NCBI RefSeq assembly: GCF_963576675.1
Contig: NC_088917.1
Coordinates: 12,862,001 to 12,926,000, forward strand
Direction of reading: 5' to 3'
From: Euphorbia lathyris
Lineage: Eukaryota > Streptophyta > Magnoliopsida > Malpighiales > Euphorbiaceae
DNA length: 64,000 nt
Below the pieces are notes generated by a model. The model was given only the letters and a program-made list of their open reading frames with translations. It searched no databases and was not told the DNA's origin. The position numbers were made by a program, and so were the translations under genes. Below, in pieces: positions 1-10,610 of this stretch (its first letter is position 1; every line of letters begins with the position of its first letter).

Positions 1-469
1 AAATAATTTATTTTGGCTTGTTTACATTTTATTATTTATAGAGATATTGTCATTAGTAATCAAACTATGTTTGTTGACGAATGCGTTTATGAACATTATA
101 ATATTCGTGATTATGAACATTATAATAGAATTTATTTATGAACATATAACTAAATTCGTGAGTTTCGCAATGTTCAAATTTGGTTTGTTTTATAAATTGA
201 ACTGAATTTGCATTTTATTGAGTAGAACATCTCTTTACATATAAGAGTTGTTAAATGGAAGAAATTAGAAAGAATAACGAATCTCCCAAATTTCTTTACA
301 CATAAATCACATGATATTCTTGTATGTATAATAATGAGATGTATTTAATGCATTAAAAAGATGCTTCTTCCCTATAGTATAGGGTGACTTTAGCTGATGA
401 AATGGTTAGGTTGTGGGTGGCGGAGCAGAGGTGGGCGAGAATGGGACCACGGTCCCCTATCCCTACCTA
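1..469. other. AT-rich intergenic DNA
   Basis: No gene is seen. Around 90-150 the motif GAACATTATAAT is repeated a few times in a short degenerate array. Nothing else is recognisable up to the MITE at 470. Confidence 0.6.
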
Positions 470-849
470 GAGCATCTCCAACAGTCTCTTAAGTTGGCTC
501 TTAAGTTAAAATTTGAGGAGGGAGAATGAAAATTCATCTCCAACAGCCTCTTAGTGGCTCCTCAAATCACTAAGAGCCTCTCCATCCTCTCTACTAATAG
601 AGAGCCTCTCTCCACCTCTTAGTGCCTCCTAACTTCATTTTTTATTAATAAGTTATTATTGATGTGTCTCTCTCTTCACACTATTGGTAATGTAACAATT
701 AAGAATAATCTTAATAATAAAATAATAAATAAGAATTGAATATAAGGAGCATTGTTGGAGATGATATATCTTAACCACTCTTAAATCATTAAGAGTCAAT
801 TATTTATATTATTTTTAGAGAGCTCACTAAGAGTCTCTTGGAGATGCTC
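470..849. mobile_element. MITE with GAGCATCTCCAA ends
   Basis: The two ends are inverted copies: GAGCATCTCCAACAG at the left, and CTTGGAGATGCTC at the right, which is its near reverse complement. The interior repeats AGCCTCTTAGTG-like segments on both strands. Neighbouring triplets are CTA (467-469) and TTA (850-852), an imperfect 3-bp duplication. Ends of this type and a 3-bp TWA duplication suit PIF/Harbinger-like MITEs, but the superfamily is an inference. Confidence 0.65.
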
Positions 850-1190
850 TTAGGTGAGTTATATAAAAAAAAAAAACTTGTTCGGCTTGTGCATTTATAC
901 ATGGTCACTTGTTTAAAATGTTAGGAAGAAATGTCATTTTTATAAGACAGTTAATTTGTTTTCAAGATTTAGAATTACGAATTATTTAAGTTTTTAATTT
1001 TTTACAGAGTTAAACAAATTAAAATTTATATCACTTTAAACAAGTTCGGGAATAAATGGATTATTATAAGCAAAGTCAAAGGTCAATAAGTGATTTTAAA
1101 CAAATCTAGATGACCAATAGGTTATTTAAAGTAAGTTAAGGAAGTCAATCAAGCTATTGGGACAAGTTTAGGAGTCTTGCCGTATTAAGT

Positions 1191-1345
1191 AGGGATGTAA
1201 ACGGGACGGGGCGGGGAGTTCCCATCCCCGTTCCCCGACTAAACGGGAATCCTCATACCCGTCCCGCGAAACAATCGGAGACAAAATTCATTGCCGTCCC
1301 CGCCCCGCGGGGAATCCCTGACCCCGCTGGTATCCCCGTTTATCC
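1191..1345. repeat. G/C-rich CGGGGA array, left half
   Basis: Dense alternation of ACGGGACGGGG, CCCCGTTCCCC, GGGGAATCCC and GTCCCCG in otherwise AT-rich DNA. The same word set recurs at 7595-7785 on the far side of the retrotransposon. Both stretches therefore look like halves of one older element split by later insertions. The start GGGATGTAAACGGG resembles ends of plant hAT-type non-autonomous elements, but no target duplication could be fixed. Confidence 0.55.
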
Positions 1346-1445
1346 ATTTAAAGTTTAAGAAAATATAAGAAAAAAAGAAATAAATGAAAAGATTAGAGAA
1401 AAAACGAAAGAAAATAAGAGAATATAATGAACAAATAGATATAGG

Positions 1446-1597
1446 GCTCGTTTGTTTTACCTACTGTTTGTTGTTGCTGTTTGCTGTTACGGTTTGCTGG
1501 TTGCTGTTGAAAAAGCTGTTTTTCCAAAAAGCAGAGATTCTCCGCTTTTATAAAAGGCTGCTTTTCAGGTGTAAAAGGCAAACAGGAGATCACTAAC
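1446..1597. mobile_element. older MITE-like element, left part (split by LTR element)
   Basis: The left end contains GTTTGTTTTACCTA. The continuation after the LTR element (7383 to about 7520) ends TAGGTAAACCA, a loose inverted copy. Words such as AAAGGCAAACAGGAGA occur on both sides of the retrotransposon. The 5-bp target duplication CTAAC of the LTR element lies at 1593-1597 and 7383-7387, so this sequence was continuous before the insertion. Confidence 0.5.
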
Positions 1598-2065
1598 TGA
1601 TAACATCGAGATATTATCGCAAGGACCAAAAGAGATAATTGCCTCAAGTATGCCACGTAGCACAAGAAGCCGCCCAGCGGATCTCCCTGGATTAGCTCTA
1701 AGAGATCCGATGGCGGATCCCTAAGGCGAGTCTCTCCACTTTCCCAGATAACGGCTGGCCGCCGTCTCGGCCATAAATGAATCATTAATATTCTCAAAAC
1801 CGTCAGGTTAAGAGTAACTTATAACCGCCAATAAATAAGCATTAATAGAGACTTTCTAGTCATCTAGGGGTTACGAATTCCCCAACTATAAATAGCCTAC
1901 ATCTAGGGCTACCAAAAGGTACATTCATTCTTATGTTCCCTTATCCTTGTCAATACAGTTTATTTTCCTTATTAGCTACTGACTTAGGCATCAGAGTGTC
2001 CCCGGCCGATCCCAACGGCGTCTCACAGGGACGTGATTCGATCAGAAGTTTCTCCAGTGTTATCA
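1598..2065 (+). repeat. 5' LTR
   Basis: Begins TGATAACATCGAG and ends CCAGTGTTATCA, the same borders as the copy at 6915-7382. It has a TATAAATA box at 1887-1894 and, further on, the GACTTAGGCATC...GAGTG segment common in R/U5 of Tat-type LTRs. Confidence 0.92.
1887..1894 (+). promoter_or_regulatory. TATA box of the 5' LTR
   Basis: TATAAATA about 170 bases before the LTR end. The same box stands at 7204-7211 in the 3' LTR. It is the likely core promoter for the retrotransposon RNA. Confidence 0.6.
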
Positions 2066-2066
2066 A

Positions 2067-2084
2067 TTGGTGCGGTGAACGTGG
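2067..2084 (+). other. primer-binding site of the LTR element
   Basis: TTGGTGCGGTGAACGTGG follows the 5' LTR almost directly. It resembles the TTGGCRCCGTCTGTGG sites of Tat-type elements, such as the one at 63689 in this window, but has several changes. The tRNA cannot be named securely. Confidence 0.55.
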
Positions 2085-2129
2085 AATCCTTGGTCAGATA
2101 AAGGATTTTTTCGTTCACACTGAAACATC

Positions 2130-5100
2130 ATGACGGAGGAAAGACTAAATTTCTCCTCTGGGATTAAATCATTGATAATTACACCGTCAAGTGCTGGTCG
2201 CACAGATATGACCACTCATGAGAATTATTATAAATATCACAAGGAAGATGGCTACGCTGATGCTAGACTCAAAGAGGACTCGACGAAAAGGAAGAGAAAA
2301 GACATAATTAACGTCATAGCTGGCGGACCAGGTTATCAGCCAACAGCAAAAAAGGCAAAGGTGACCACCCTTGAAAGAACGTCATTAAACCGCCCTTTTT
2401 CAGATGCAGGTCAGAAGATTGCACCCCATGCGGACGCACTGGTCGTCACCATGATGGTTGAAGGTTGGGAAATGAGGCGAATAATGATTGATACGGGAAG
2501 TTCATGTAACATTATTACGCGAGGAGCATTCGCCAAACTCAAGATTGATCCTGTCCGGATAGAACCAACTGTGGTCGATATTTTAGGAGTCACTGGTCAT
2601 ACCATTCAGACGAAAGGTCAGGTTACTTTGGATTGCGAGCTTACCGGGGATGATCAAGTTTGGAGAGAAGATTTGGAGTTTTCGGTCTTAGACGGACAAT
2701 TAGCTTACAATATTATCCTTGGACGACCTTTTATCTCCGGAGTTGCAGCTCTTATCTCCATTCGCCATTTAGCACTCTACATTCCCACGGTCAAGGGATG
2801 CATGATGGTCAAAGGTTGTCAGAAGGAGGCCCAGGAGACATATTCCGCATCCTTAACGATTCGCCCTCAATCTAAGGAGGAAGATGAGGAGAAACACGTC
2901 ACGATGGCTTTGGGGGAAACCGAAATGTACCCTATGGCGGATGGGAAGCAGGTGCGGATAGCTAAAAGCCTACAAGGTGAGATCAGAGACGCAATCACCA
3001 AAGTACTTGGCGAAGCTGAAGATGTTTTCGCATGGAAAGATGAAGTACTCCCCGGAATTAGCCCAGACGTGATCACCCACAAACTCAACATTGACAAAAA
3101 TGCGGTTCCTGTGGCTCAGAAGCGGAGAAACCATGGTCCGGAAAGGCAAAAAGTGATTGAGGATGAAATCGCCAAGCTCCAAAAGGCGGATGCCATCGAG
3201 GAGGTGCTTTATACCCAGTGGTTGGCGAACGTCGTACTAGTCAAGAAAGCTGGCGGATCTTATCGTATGTGCATCGATTTCACAGATCTTAATAAAGCTT
3301 GCCCCAAAGATAATTATCCTTTGCCGTGCATAGACATGCTTGTAGATGGAACTTCCGGTCACACAATGTATTCCTTTACTGACGTAAAGTCTAGCTATCA
3401 TCAAATCCCTATGGAGCCCTCGGATAGAATCAAGACCTCGTTCGTGACGCATCAAGCCACTTATTGTTTCAAAGTTATGCCCTTCGGGCTCAAGAACGCG
3501 GGAGCTACTTATCAGAGGATGATGAACAAGATATTCGCGGACAATAAAAGTGGTAATTATTCCGTCTACGTAGATGACATGATCATTAAAAGCATGACGG
3601 CAGAAAGGCATGCGGAGGATATAAGGGAAGTACTGGGCGTACTGCGACACCACAACATCAAATTAAATCCCGAGAAATGCACTTTTGGAGCTACATATGG
3701 AAAATTTTTAGGATTCATGATCAGCGAAAAAGGAGTTAGCCCAAATCCTGACAAAGTCAAAGCAGTTCTTGAGATGCAAGCGCCCCGGAATATCAAGGAG
3801 GTACAACGCCTTAATGGGCGTATTATAGCCTTGGGCAGGTTTATTTCTTGCTCAGCCCGTAGATGTCAGCCTTTTTTCGAAGTTATCAAACAGCAAAAAG
3901 CATTCGAGTGGAATGAAGATTGTCAGAATGCTTTCGAAGGAATCAAGCGGTTCCTTACAGAACCACCTATGATGAGTCGACCTTTGAAGGGAGAAGATTT
4001 ATACATGTATGTATCGGTCACGGATAAAGCCGTATGCACGGTCATGATACGGGAGGAGGATGGCCAACAGTTCCCAATTTATTACGTGAGCAAGGTTTTG
4101 AAAGATGCTGAGACCAGATACTCAAAACTAGATAAAATGGCACTGGCTGTTGTAACCACGGCAATTCGCCTTAGGCCATATTTTCAGGCGCATACAGTAA
4201 TAGTTCGTACCAATATACAAATGAGAAAAGTATTACAGAAGCCGGACACTTCGGGAAGGTTGATGGAGTGGGCGATCCGCCTGGGCGAATTTGATGTAAG
4301 ATATGAAAGCAGGTCATCATTGAAAAGTCAAGTCCTGGCGGACTTCGTGAATGAATTCACTGATGAGGGGATATCTCATCCCAAACCTCCGTTAGAAGAA
4401 TGGTCGATGTATACCGACGGGGCTTCATCGGCGGAGGGAGCAGGGGTGGGAGTTGTGATCAAGGGTCCCCATTACATAAAATTGCGGTACGCAGCAAAAC
4501 TAAATTTCCATGCCACTAACAATACTGCGGAGTATGAAGCTCTAATATTGGGTCTACGTCTACTTCAAGAGATCACCCCAGAACGGATCGTGATCTACAG
4601 CGATTCAAAACTAATGGTCAACCAAGTCATCAAGAATTACGAGGTAAAAGACGAGATCCTGGCCAAATATGTAGCAGAAGTCAAAAAATTGCTAGATAAC
4701 CTTGAAGCTAAGGAAGCCAGATGGGAATTGGTTCACATACCAAGAGAATCCAATACGGAGGCGGATCAATTGGCCAAAATGGCTTCTTGTGAGGCAAATT
4801 GGGCGGATCCGGACTGTCCCTTCGAAGTAAAAATGGCTCCGGCATTTGTATCTGCGGAAGTATATCTACTCACAACAGTGGAAGATGATTGGAGAACGGT
4901 CATCCGCCAATATCTGCTAAATGGAACATTACCTGAAGATAAAGAAGAGTCACGAAGGATAATCAGAAGGGCAGCTTATTTCTCCTTGATCAACGATGGT
5001 CTCTATAGAAAATCCTTTAGCCATCCTTGGCTGAAGTGCATTCTACCTGAAGAGGGACAACAAATCCTTAAGGAACTACACGAGGGATCTTGTGGGTCAC

Positions 5101-6131
5101 ATGAGGCATCCGCCACGATTTTGAAAAAATCCAGGTTAGCAGGTTTCTACTGGCCCACAGCCGAGTTAGACGTCCAGAGTTTGGTAGAATCTTATCACAG
5201 TTGCCAGATTCATGCAAATGAGTCACACACTACCAAGCACATCCAAAAACCAATTATTGAAGGCCGTCCGTTCGCCCTCTGGGGAATAGACATTGTTGGC
5301 CCATTTCCTCCAACTCGCCGGCAAAAGAGGTACGTAATAGTAGCAGTGGACCATTTCACCAAATGGGTGGAAGCCGAGGCTGTTTCCTCCATTACAGCGG
5401 AGCAGATAATAGAGTTTGTCAAGGACGACATCGTGGGAAGATACGGCATTCCACACACTATTATCACCGACAACGGGACACAGTTTAACTGTGGCAAATT
5501 CAAGGCTTTTTGTGAGGGATTGGGCATCCTGAACAGATTCGCTTCCGTTTATTATCCTCAGTCCAATGGAATGACCGAAGTAACCAACCGAACAATCGTA
5601 AAAGGGATAAAGAAAAGGCTAGGAGAACACGATAAAAAATGGGCGGATCAACTTACAAGTGTTTTGTGGGCCTATCGTACCACTCCAAGAACTGCTACGG
5701 GAGAAACGCCATTCGCCCTTTCTCATGGAGTGGAGGCCGTAATCCCAGTTGAAATACAAGTCCCCAGTGATCGAGTGGCCTTTTATTGCGAGGAGGACAA
5801 TGGCAAACGGTTAAGGGACCGCCTAGATCAGGTCGAGGACCGCAGGAACCAATCCTATGTACGCATGGCAGCGTATAAACAGCGGATTGCATCTTATCAT
5901 GATAAAAATGTCAAGCTTGTGGATCTAAAGATGGGAGATCTGGTGCTTCGCAAAGCTGATAAAATCCAATCTCGAGAAGGCAAAGGCAAGTTAGGGATTA
6001 ATTGGATAGGTCCATACCAGATAGCGGAGAAGGTTGGACCAGCCACATTCAAAATACAAGATATGGAGGGCAATACGCTACCACGCACGTGGAATCTCCA
6101 AAACCTCCGCAAATACTTTGTCAGAAAATAG
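2130..6131 (+). CDS. pol: Pol polyprotein (protease, RT, dual RNase H, integrase) of the Tat-type element
   Basis: A single open frame of 1333 codons starts at the ATG 64 bases after the 5' LTR. The aspartic protease motif IDTGSS is at D121. Reverse transcriptase follows, with RMCIDFTDLN, FTDVKSSYHQ and the catalytic YVDD at 480-483. An RT-linked RNase H comes next, then a second RNase H starting at YTDGASS (D763) and ending with the SNTEADQLAK segment. Integrase has the HHCC zinc finger (HEGS...SHEAS...CQIH) and a D1054, D1114, E1150 triad with D35E spacing. The C-terminal chromodomain-like extension is short. The frame is uninterrupted and all catalytic residues are present, so the enzymes may be active. 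The first about 100 residues look like the tail of gag joined to pol. Confidence 0.93.
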   Translation: MTEERLNFSSGIKSLIITPSSAGRTDMTTHENYYKYHKEDGYADARLKEDSTKRKRKDIINVIAGGPGYQPTAKKAKVTTLERTSLNRPFSDAGQKIAPHADALVVTMMVEGWEMRRIMIDTGSSCNIITRGAFAKLKIDPVRIEPTVVDILGVTGHTIQTKGQVTLDCELTGDDQVWREDLEFSVLDGQLAYNIILGRPFISGVAALISIRHLALYIPTVKGCMMVKGCQKEAQETYSASLTIRPQSKEEDEEKHVTMALGETEMYPMADGKQVRIAKSLQGEIRDAITKVLGEAEDVFAWKDEVLPGISPDVITHKLNIDKNAVPVAQKRRNHGPERQKVIEDEIAKLQKADAIEEVLYTQWLANVVLVKKAGGSYRMCIDFTDLNKACPKDNYPLPCIDMLVDGTSGHTMYSFTDVKSSYHQIPMEPSDRIKTSFVTHQATYCFKVMPFGLKNAGATYQRMMNKIFADNKSGNYSVYVDDMIIKSMTAERHAEDIREVLGVLRHHNIKLNPEKCTFGATYGKFLGFMISEKGVSPNPDKVKAVLEMQAPRNIKEVQRLNGRIIALGRFISCSARRCQPFFEVIKQQKAFEWNEDCQNAFEGIKRFLTEPPMMSRPLKGEDLYMYVSVTDKAVCTVMIREEDGQQFPIYYVSKVLKDAETRYSKLDKMALAVVTTAIRLRPYFQAHTVIVRTNIQMRKVLQKPDTSGRLMEWAIRLGEFDVRYESRSSLKSQVLADFVNEFTDEGISHPKPPLEEWSMYTDGASSAEGAGVGVVIKGPHYIKLRYAAKLNFHATNNTAEYEALILGLRLLQEITPERIVIYSDSKLMVNQVIKNYEVKDEILAKYVAEVKKLLDNLEAKEARWELVHIPRESNTEADQLAKMASCEANWADPDCPFEVKMAPAFVSAEVYLLTTVEDDWRTVIRQYLLNGTLPEDKEESRRIIRRAAYFSLINDGLYRKSFSHPWLKCILPEEGQQILKELHEGSCGSHEASATILKKSRLAGFYWPTAELDVQSLVESYHSCQIHANESHTTKHIQKPIIEGRPFALWGIDIVGPFPPTRRQKRYVIVAVDHFTKWVEAEAVSSITAEQIIEFVKDDIVGRYGIPHTIITDNGTQFNCGKFKAFCEGLGILNRFASVYYPQSNGMTEVTNRTIVKGIKKRLGEHDKKWADQLTSVLWAYRTTPRTATGETPFALSHGVEAVIPVEIQVPSDRVAFYCEEDNGKRLRDRLDQVEDRRNQSYVRMAAYKQRIASYHDKNVKLVDLKMGDLVLRKADKIQSREGKGKLGINWIGPYQIAEKVGPATFKIQDMEGNTLPRTWNLQNLRKYFVRK

Positions 6132-6914
6132 AGCGCGCTCACGGTCTTGAGTACTCTTTTTTCCTTTAGCAAGCTTTTATCCCATGTGGTTTTTCTTGTT
6201 AAAAGATTATCAAATGAAGCTCCTTTGTAAAAGACCTATTCACTGTAATAAGGTGTCTTTCCAATCAATAAACATTGTTGATCAACTTTACGTCTTTTAC
6301 TGTTGCAATTTCAGTATTCCATAAAGAGAACATCCCAAGTTCTCTACATTCACAATAGATCCGCCACTTGGCGGATCATGGTCACCAATAGAGTTAAAAC
6401 GATCCTTGGACGCAAGGTCTCTACACTCTCATACCCTTCCCAGAGAAGGATTTATAAGTCCTGCGGACGGATCATTTTACCTCAAAGATAGGTAGCAAAT
6501 TGAACCCCTGGGCAGCTTTACTTCCTCTAAGAAGGAATAGAACAGCTTCAAAACCTTCACAAAGGTTCATATAATGGAGTATGGCTGGCCACCTACTCCA
6601 AACCAAAATCTCTAAGCAAAATCGAAAAGATAGGGTTACCCCCTTTCTTCGCCCTCGCCGCTTGAGGGTCCTCCTCCACATCCATAGATTCGCCACCAGT
6701 AAAGATATCTCTTAAGGAACAAAACCTAACGAAAAGACGAAATCAAAGGCTGGTAGTATCCCTTTAAAAATCATCTGTCACAACTGTGATGTTACTACAC
6801 GCGTCGGCCATAAAAGAGCATTGAACAGAATGCTCGCAGAAGCACAAGACGATGCGCAGAGGACCCAAAAGCCCTGAAGGACTTTAAAGGCATTTTGGGG
6901 GGGGGGGGGGCTTC
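6132..6914 (+). other. 3' untranslated region and polypurine tract of the LTR element
   Basis: About 780 bases between the pol stop and the 3' LTR with no convincing frame. The last part contains AAAGGCATTTT followed by 14 G residues (6897-6910) and CTTC, directly before the LTR. This run is the polypurine-tract position used to prime plus-strand DNA. Confidence 0.65.
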
Positions 6915-7382
6915 TGATAACATCGAGATATTATCGCAAGGACCAAAAGAGATAATTGCCTCAAGTATGCCACGTAGCACAAGAAGCCGCCCGGTGGATC
7001 TCCCTGGATTAGCTCTAAGAGATCCGCTGGCGGATCCCTAAGGCGAGTCTGTCCACTTTCCCAGATAACGGCTGGCCGCCGTCTCGGCCATAAATGAATC
7101 ATTAATATTCTCAAAACCGTCAGGTTAAGAGTAACTTATAACCGCCAATAAATAAGCATTAATAGAGACTTTCTAGTCACCTAGGGGTTACGAATTCCCC
7201 AACTATAAATAGCCTACATCTAGGGCTACCAAAAGGTACATTCATTCTTATGTTCCCTTATCCTTGTCAATACAGTTTATTTTCCTTATTAGCTACTGAC
7301 TTAGGCATCGGAGTGTCCCCGGCCGATCCTAACGGCGTCTCACAGGGACGTGATTCGATCAGAAGTTTCTCCAGTGTTATCA
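6915..7382 (+). repeat. 3' LTR
   Basis: Matches the 5' LTR over its full 468 bases with about seven substitutions seen by eye, and is followed by the duplicated target CTAAC (7383-7387). Confidence 0.92.
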
Positions 7383-7785
7383 CTAACCAAACACTTAATG
7401 CTGCTTTTCAACTGTAAAAGGCAAACAGGAGAAGTCTAACCAAACACCTAAAACTCTGCCTTTTAAAATGAAAAGACAAACATGAGGTGAAAAGCAGGTA
7501 AATAGAGTGAAATATAGGTAAACCATTTGGATCGGATTAATCATAGGTTCAAGTTTTTCTATGCATATTTTTTATTTTCTATGATTAATAACATGTTATC
7601 GGGGATTAAACGGGTAATCCGTCGGGAATCCCCGTGAGGCACAATACGGGGCGGGTTCTACCCACTCCCGTTCCGTCCTCGCTAACGGGGCACATATTAA
7701 TCTCTGTCTCCATCCCATAATAAAACGGGGTGGGGATTACCCGTCCCCGACTCCGTCCCATAATAAAACGGGACGGGGATTAGTT
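7383..7785. repeat. right halves of the interrupted older elements
   Basis: 7383 to about 7520 continues the MITE-like sequence of 1446-1597. 7595-7785 is the second G/C-rich array with ATAATAAAACGGG and GGGGATTA repeats, twin of 1191-1345. Confidence 0.5.
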
Positions 7786-8274
7786 AATTTCCTGCTATAA
7801 AACGTGGGTTTATGAAAGTTAATTAGAATAATTGACTTATTATAGAATAAATAAATAGTGGAATCAATAAATAAGAGACAATTTCTACCAAAAAAAATAA
7901 ATAAGAAACAATAATATCTTTTTTAATATCCTTAGTTTCTATGCAACTCTCTATAACGACATTTAATATGAAACGGACGGAATACTGTTCTTCTAAACGA
8001 AAATTTATTGATAATTCTTTTCAAAAACAAAGATAACTGAAAACAGAACGAAGGTTCCATTAATGGTTAGGATATTCTATATCCAGCGGTTGAGATACGA
8101 CAGTTATTATTACCGCCTTCATTACTTTATTTTAATACAGGAATAATACAGCTTCTCATCAGAATAATGTCTCCATCTTTTTCGGGTCCGATATGCGTTG
8201 GCCATAACTCCACTTTTTCTCCACACGCCTCCATGGCGCGTGCTTCTCTTTTCCAATTTACTTAAAAAAAAAAC
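7786..8274. other. AT-rich intergenic DNA
   Basis: No frame or repeat boundary is recognised here. Confidence 0.5.
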
Positions 8275-8779
8275 TTAATACATCATTTGTTTTTGAACTT
8301 ATTCAAAAAATTTGATTGACCTCATAAATTTTTAAAGTGTCTCGATAGTTTCCTCAATTTATATAAAATATTCAGTTTTCTCTCTTAGCTTGTACAAAAT
8401 GTAATCAATTGATTATTCGGTTGTAAAAAAAAAGTTAAATGTAGAAGATGTATTGGACGAGTCTTAAAAAAAAAGTAAAACAACCAAAATCGGACTATGC
8501 GGTTCTAATATTAGAAAAAACAAGTTTTATAGTTGAACAAGTAATAACTTCCTTATTAATCTATTTTTTAATTATGTAATAACATTCTTAGATGCGTGGA
8601 ATACATCTTCCGCATTTAATTTATTTTTTTCGACCGAGTGATCAATTGATTACATTTTATGCAAATTTAGAGAGCTAACTGAATATTTTATGCAAGTTGA
8701 GAGGCTATCAAAATACCTTGAAAGTTTAGATGGCCAATCAAGCTTTTCGGACAAATTCAGAAGGCAAATGATGTATTAA
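8275..8779. mobile_element. foldback MITE with TTAATACATCATTTG ends
   Basis: The left end TTAATACATCATTTG is matched by CAAATGATGTATTAA at the right. The arms stay similar inwards: AATCAATTGATTA, then a 'gaagatgtattgg' block against its inverted copy. It is a long terminal-inverted-repeat element with no coding capacity. A related single arm lies near 50035. Confidence 0.7.
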
Positions 8780-8928
8780 AATAATATCTAGAATGGCAAT
8801 TGAGGGTAGGTTCGATCACATATCTTTATCCGTTTATTTTTCATTACATGTATATGTTCCATCACACTAACACTAACAGATATATTTTATGAATTTCATT
8901 TTCGTCCAATTAAACGGGTACTTGCGAA

Positions 8929-9446
8929 CAGGAGCGGATACAAAGAGGGGCGTGGGGACCCGGACCCCTCCGGCTACCGGAACCATCATGACCAGGGGTA
9001 GTTTTGGCCCCCTGTCTCCATAAAATTTGAGGTTGTTGTGGTTACGGCCCCCTATCTCCAAGAAAGTTTAATGGGATGATGAATTAGCACTCCCAAAATT
9101 GGCACAAGTCCTATTAGGTATTCTCTAAATCCAAAATTCTAAAAAAAAATTAGCCTGTTAGGCGATCTTTAAATCCAAATTTCTATTTTTTTTTCCTATT
9201 AGGCACTCCCCTAAATCCGATTTTTTCTATTAGACATAATTATTTTTACATGTTAAGAATCTTAAATACAATGTAGCTTAATTTTGAAAAGTTTTACACT
9301 GATACTTAAAAATTGGTTATTGATCACTCAGATTATAACACGTATATATATGAATTTTTTTTTGAACAAGTTCGACTTAGCAATTTTTTTTACACATGTA
9401 CGTATAAAATTGGCCCTGCCAACCGACTAATCATGTATTCGCCACT
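8929..9446. mobile_element. non-autonomous hAT-like element (CAGNNGCGRATAC ends)
   Basis: The left end CAGGAGCGGATACAAAG and right end ATGTATTCGCCACT are imperfect inverted copies. Related copies are at 26698-28342 and 52966-53821, and share the motif GGAACCATCATGACCAGGGG and short 'cctaaatccaaatt' repeats. No exact 8-bp duplication is visible at this copy. Confidence 0.6.
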
Positions 9447-9539
9447 TTTTGCACACTCTACCCGTTACGAATCAATATAAAAAACAAAAACATTAAAAAT
9501 TTAACGAAACATAAATTTAATAAAAATATATATGAGATC

Positions 9540-9725
9540 TATGATTGAGTCTTAACTATCAGGTCGAGTTTTTAGTTTAATTGGTTCTATGACATGATAT
9601 CAGAGCTTTTTTGACCAAACAGTCCAGGTTGGAGTCCTGACAACCTCATTACTTTGTGAAATTAAAAACACATGGCATGATGGGCATGTGTGGTACACAT
9701 TCCAAATCTAAAACTATTAATTTGT
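9540..9725 (+). repeat. tRNA-derived (SINE-like) fragment
   Basis: A box-A-like stretch (TAGTTTAATTGGTTC) is followed by a box-B-like GGTTGGAGTCCTGAC. This pairing suggests a tRNA-derived repeat head. There is no clear 3' tail or target duplication, so the call is weak. Confidence 0.3.
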
Positions 9726-9727
9726 TT

Positions 9728-10393
9728 GGGTAAATAATTATAAGGTCCATGTGTTTTTATGCAATATACTAGTTAGTCCTTATATTTTAAGAAATAATTA
9801 TATAGTCCCTCAGTTTTTATTTTTGTTAGTCCTTGTATTTGAGTGAATGGTCAAAATTAAACTAAATAAAATTTAAAATACAAAAATCACCCTTTATTAT
9901 ATGTTTTAATAATAAAATATCTATTTTTTCTATTTATGTTTTTCTTCCTTCATAATAATAATCTCTTCAATATTAGTTCATTGTTTGATTAACTTTCATA
10001 TAATTATAAATTTTAATTTGTTAGTGTAGATTAAAAAAATGATAAATATTATAAAAATTATTAAAATTAGAGTAAACAATATAAAACTATAAAAGTAATT
10101 TTTTAAGAGAAGAAGAAATATAATTTCCTTTTTATAATTAATATACACAAGTATAAAGATTTCGGTGTGTATATATATTAAACAAACTTCATTAAAACTA
10201 TTTTGATTAAATTTGAAAATTAGAAGATAAGTTATTTTATTTGTATAATTAGGGGCAATTTTGTACATTCATATATAAAAATAAATAAAGGGATTAAAGA
10301 GCTGATTAAGGTAAAATATAAGGACATTATAATAGCATGATGGACCTACTAGTGAGTTAAGTAAAAACACAAGCACCTTATAATTATTTACCC
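9728..10393. mobile_element. MULE-type MITE, family A, copy 1
   Basis: Ends are GGGTAAATAATTATAAGG and its inverted copy ATAATTATTTACCC, with an exact 9-bp target duplication AATTTGTTT at 9719-9727 and 10394-10402. Nine-base duplications are the mark of Mutator-like elements. The 666-bp interior codes nothing. Other copies of the family are at 11606-12294 (inverted), 51345-52560 (interrupted) and 61690-62884 (interrupted twice). Confidence 0.85.
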
Positions 10394-10429
10394 AATTTGT
10401 TTTTATGCAAAGGAGTTGGGACGAGTAAC

Positions 10430-10610
10430 AGGTTTTCAGTTACTCGTTAAATATGGGTGCATAGTTCTGGCAGGTCGAACATTTTCGAACAAACTCTGCA
10501 GCATCCTTCGCCATCTTAGACCAATAGAAACCTTGTAATTATGCTCTTTTTTTGGCAATGCGTCATTCCTTTCATGGGCTCCACGTATACGGTTTCCCTC
10601 ATGGATTTCT
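10430..10610 (-). pseudogene. Tat-type integrase zinc-finger fragment
   Basis: On the minus strand this reads as LQGFYWSKMAKDAAEFV followed by a CSTCQ motif, preceded by a HEG...GAHERNDAL segment. This is the HHCC zinc finger of a Ty3-gypsy integrase, with at least one stop. It belongs with the LTR-like stretch at 10740-11060 in the same orientation, so most of the element between has been deleted. Confidence 0.6.

Larger units (their letters stand above)
1598..7382 (+). mobile_element. Tat-type Ty3-gypsy LTR retrotransposon lacking gag
   Basis: Complete element with two 468-bp LTRs (1598-2065 and 6915-7382), each beginning TGATAAC and ending GTTATCA, flanked by the 5-bp target duplication CTAAC. 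By eye the LTRs differ at about seven positions (about 1.5%), so the insertion is young. One long open pol frame (2130-6131) carries protease, reverse transcriptase, two RNase H domains and integrase. The second RNase H domain is the mark of the Tat lineage. Only about 120 codons precede the protease active site and no capsid or nucleocapsid domain is seen, so gag is missing. The element would need Gag supplied in trans to move. Confidence 0.93.

Noticed and set aside
1393..1797. 134-codon minus-strand frame beginning in the 5' LTR, with a twin at 6884-7114
   Set aside because: It is an antisense reading of the LTR and neighbouring MITE; the repetition follows from the two LTRs and there is no domain.
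9996..10268. 90-codon minus-strand frame, with a similar one at 61665-61880
   Set aside because: Both lie inside family A MITEs and are AT-rich chance frames shared only because the element is repeated.
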